From: CAVAWX01 sp963642995
GTDB lineage: Bacteria > Actinomycetota > Coriobacteriia > Coriobacteriales > QAMH01
DNA length: 23,149 nucleotides
Direction of reading: 5' to 3'
Assembly (NCBI GenBank): GCA_963642995.1
Contig: CAVIIZ010000025.1
Location: 1 to 23,149 of the forward strand
The position numbers and the translations under genes are program-made. Under the pieces are notes generated by a model. It did no database searches and was not told the DNA's origin. It worked only from the letters and a program-made list of their open reading frames with translations. Below, one piece after another: positions 21,928 to 23,149 of this stretch. How positions within the stretch are numbered: the stretch's first letter is position 1; every line of letters starts with the position of its first letter.

Positions 21928-22004
21928 TGGCAGGCCAGGAGGGACTCGAACCCCCAACATCCGGTTTTGGAGACCGGCGCTCTACCAATTGGAGCTACTG
22001 GCCT
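21928..22004 (-). tRNA. trnW: tRNA-Trp (CCA anticodon)
   Basis: A full cloverleaf on the minus strand: acceptor stem AGGCCAG with CTGGCCT, a D arm containing GCTC-CAATTGGTA-GAGC, anticodon stem CCGGT/ACCGG with loop CTCCAAA (anticodon CCA at 21968-21970), and a T arm with GGTTCGAGTCC. Discriminator G and an encoded CCA end complete it. tRNA-Trp between rpmG and secE is the common bacterial arrangement. Confidence 0.98.
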
Positions 22005-22041
22005 GTATGCCGCATGCGAACGATGCTACAGGGTAGCACAC

Positions 22042-22194
22042 CTAGCGAGTCTCGCGGTGCAGAGTGTGATGCCCGCACCACTTGCAGTACTTCTTCTTCT
22101 CCATACGATCGGGAGTGTTCTGCTTGTTCTTCTTGGTCGTGTAGTTGCGGCGCTTGCACTCGGTGCAGGCCAACGTGACCAGGGTTGCTACCAT
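22042..22194 (-). CDS. rpmG: 50S ribosomal protein L33
   Basis: 50 residues. The sequence runs MVATLVTLACTECKRRNYTT and ends HHTLHRETR. Four cysteines (C10, C13, C37, C40) form the zinc ribbon, so this is the zinc-binding (C+) form, which is used when zinc is sufficient. TAGGAGG lies 6 nt before the ATG. It sits between tuf and tRNA-Trp, as in many Gram-positive genomes. The gene is short but the call is clear. Confidence 0.97.
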   Translation of the reverse strand: MVATLVTLACTECKRRNYTTKKNKQNTPDRMEKKKYCKWCGHHTLHRETR

Positions 22195-22217
22195 TTCTTC
22201 CTCCTAAAGCGCAAACC

Positions 22218-22252
22218 AGCCCGGCGCCCCTCGTGTGAAGAGCCGCCGGGCT
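22218..22252 (-). terminator. Hairpin after tuf
   Basis: AGCCCGGCG (22218-22226) and CGCCGGGCT (22244-22252) pair perfectly over a 17-nt loop, 36 bp past the tuf stop on the minus strand. Only a short GGTTTG follows, so termination may be partial and let transcription run into rpmG. Confidence 0.65.
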
Positions 22253-22288
22253 CGTGTCATGCGTCAAGCTCGCAAGCTCGCGCGCGTC

Positions 22289-23149
22289 TTACTCGATGAT
22301 CTCGGTGACGCGGCCGGAGCCGACCGTGCGGCCACCCTCGCGGATGGCGAAACGCAGACCCTCTTCCATGGCGACGCCGTGGATGAGCTCGCCGGTGATC
22401 TCGACGTTGTCGCCGGGCATGACCATCTCGGTGCCCTCGGGCAAGGTGACGGTGCCGGTGATGTCGGTCGTGCGGAAGTAGAACTGCGGACGGTAGTTCG
22501 TGAAGAACGGCGTGTGGCGGCCGCCCTCGTCCTTGGTCAGGACGTAGACCTGACCCTTGAATTTCTTGTGCGGGGTGACGGAACCCGGCTTGCACAGAAC
22601 CTGGCCGCGCTCGATCTCCTCGCGCTTGGTGCCGCGCAGCAGGATGCCCGCGTTGTCGCCGGCTTGCGCCTCGTCGAGGGACTTGCGGAACATCTCGATG
22701 CCGGTGACGACGGTCTTTTGCGTCTCGCGGATGCCGACGATCTCGACCTCGTCGTTCATGTGGCACACGCCGCGCTCGACACGGCCGGTGGCGACGGTGC
22801 CGCGGCCGGTGATGGTCATGACGTCTTCGACGGCCATGAGGAACGGCTTGTCGACGTCGCGCTCGGGAGTGGGAACATACTCGTCGACCGCGTCCATGAG
22901 CTCCCAGATCTTGTCCTGCCAGGCCTTGTCGCCCTCGAGGGCCTTCAGCGCGGAGCCGCGGATGATGGGCACATCGTCGCCGGGGAACTCGTACTCGGTC
23001 AGCAGGTCGCGGGTCTCCATCTCGACCAGGTCGATGAGCTCCTCGTCGTCGACCATGTCGCACTTGTTCAAGAAGACGACGATGTAGGGAACGCCGACCT
23101 GACGGGCGAGCAGGATGTGCTCGCGGGTCTGAGCCATGGGGCCGTCGGT
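22289..23149 (-). CDS. tuf: Elongation factor Tu, N-terminus beyond the window
   Basis: 286 residues of the C-terminal three quarters are present, starting at TDGPMAQTREHILLARQVGVP, which is in the GTPase domain just after the DxxG region. The NKCDMVDD motif (G4) and the GSALKALEG motif (G5) are intact, followed by domain 2 (VEDVMTITGRGTVATGRVERG) and domain 3, ending GGRTVGSGRVTEIIE. It delivers aminoacyl-tRNA to the ribosome. The frame is open to the end of the window, so any apparent start at 23137 is internal. The P-loop and switch I lie outside. Confidence 0.98.
   Translation of the reverse strand, partial: TDGPMAQTREHILLARQVGVPYIVVFLNKCDMVDDEELIDLVEMETRDLLTEYEFPGDDVPIIRGSALKALEGDKAWQDKIWELMDAVDEYVPTPERDVDKPFLMAVEDVMTITGRGTVATGRVERGVCHMNDEVEIVGIRETQKTVVTGIEMFRKSLDEAQAGDNAGILLRGTKREEIERGQVLCKPGSVTPHKKFKGQVYVLTKDEGGRHTPFFTNYRPQFYFRTTDITGTVTLPEGTEMVMPGDNVEITGELIHGVAMEEGLRFAIREGGRTVGSGRVTEIIE

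Noticed and set aside
21811..21960. Upstream extension of secE to 196 residues
   Set aside because: It runs into the tRNA-Trp gene and has no start support; the Lys-rich N-terminus at 21810 is a sound start.

Overview
The window reads as chromosomal DNA of a high-GC Gram-positive bacterium. An Eggerthellaceae/Coriobacteriia-type actinobacterium fits best: GC-rich with pervasive open shadow frames, frequent GTG starts, an ffs/dnaX/ybaB/recR cluster, a rpmG-tRNA-secE-nusG-rplK-rplA cluster behind tuf, and NiFe-hydrogenase maturation genes. The placement is inferred from gene content and protein style; no alignment was run. There are two runs of N (1054-1063 and 9374-9437), so this is a draft scaffold, and two genes are damaged by them.

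Layout. 1-62: tail of an OmpR-type response regulator. 107-6297 (minus): a large YfhO-type membrane protein broken by the first N run, two small proteins of unknown function, and an 800-residue polytopic membrane protein with a long extracytoplasmic domain. 6299-10302 (minus): recR, ybaB, dnaX, a DedA-family gene (broken by the second N run) and the small SRP RNA. 10358-13526 (minus): a lipoprotein, a one-TM protein with an acidic tail, the branched-chain aminotransferase ilvE and a processive family-2 glycosyltransferase. 13754-18498 (plus): a tail-anchored-like small protein whose 5' half, including its ribosome binding site and start codon, is tandemly duplicated, then hypF, hypC and hypD. 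18600-19138 (minus): a toxin-first two-gene toxin-antitoxin module with a repeated GTATAC operator. 19341-23149 (minus): rplA, rplK, nusG, secE, tRNA-Trp, rpmG and the 5'-truncated tuf.

How the parts work together. HypF, HypC and HypD build and carry the Fe(CN)2CO unit of NiFe hydrogenases; hypE, hypA and hypB are not in the window. RecR, YbaB and DnaX form a conserved replication and repair neighbourhood, here with dedA between the SRP RNA and dnaX. The YfhO protein, the polytopic protein and the family-2 glycosyltransferase suggest envelope glycan assembly, but they do not form one obvious operon.

Most worth a second look: the duplication that copied a translation start in frame, the toxin-antitoxin pair with its twin-palindrome operator, two genes whose -10 box sits 6-7 nt before the start codon (probable leaderless mRNAs), and a DnaX zinc module in which one of the four usual cysteines is an aspartate.
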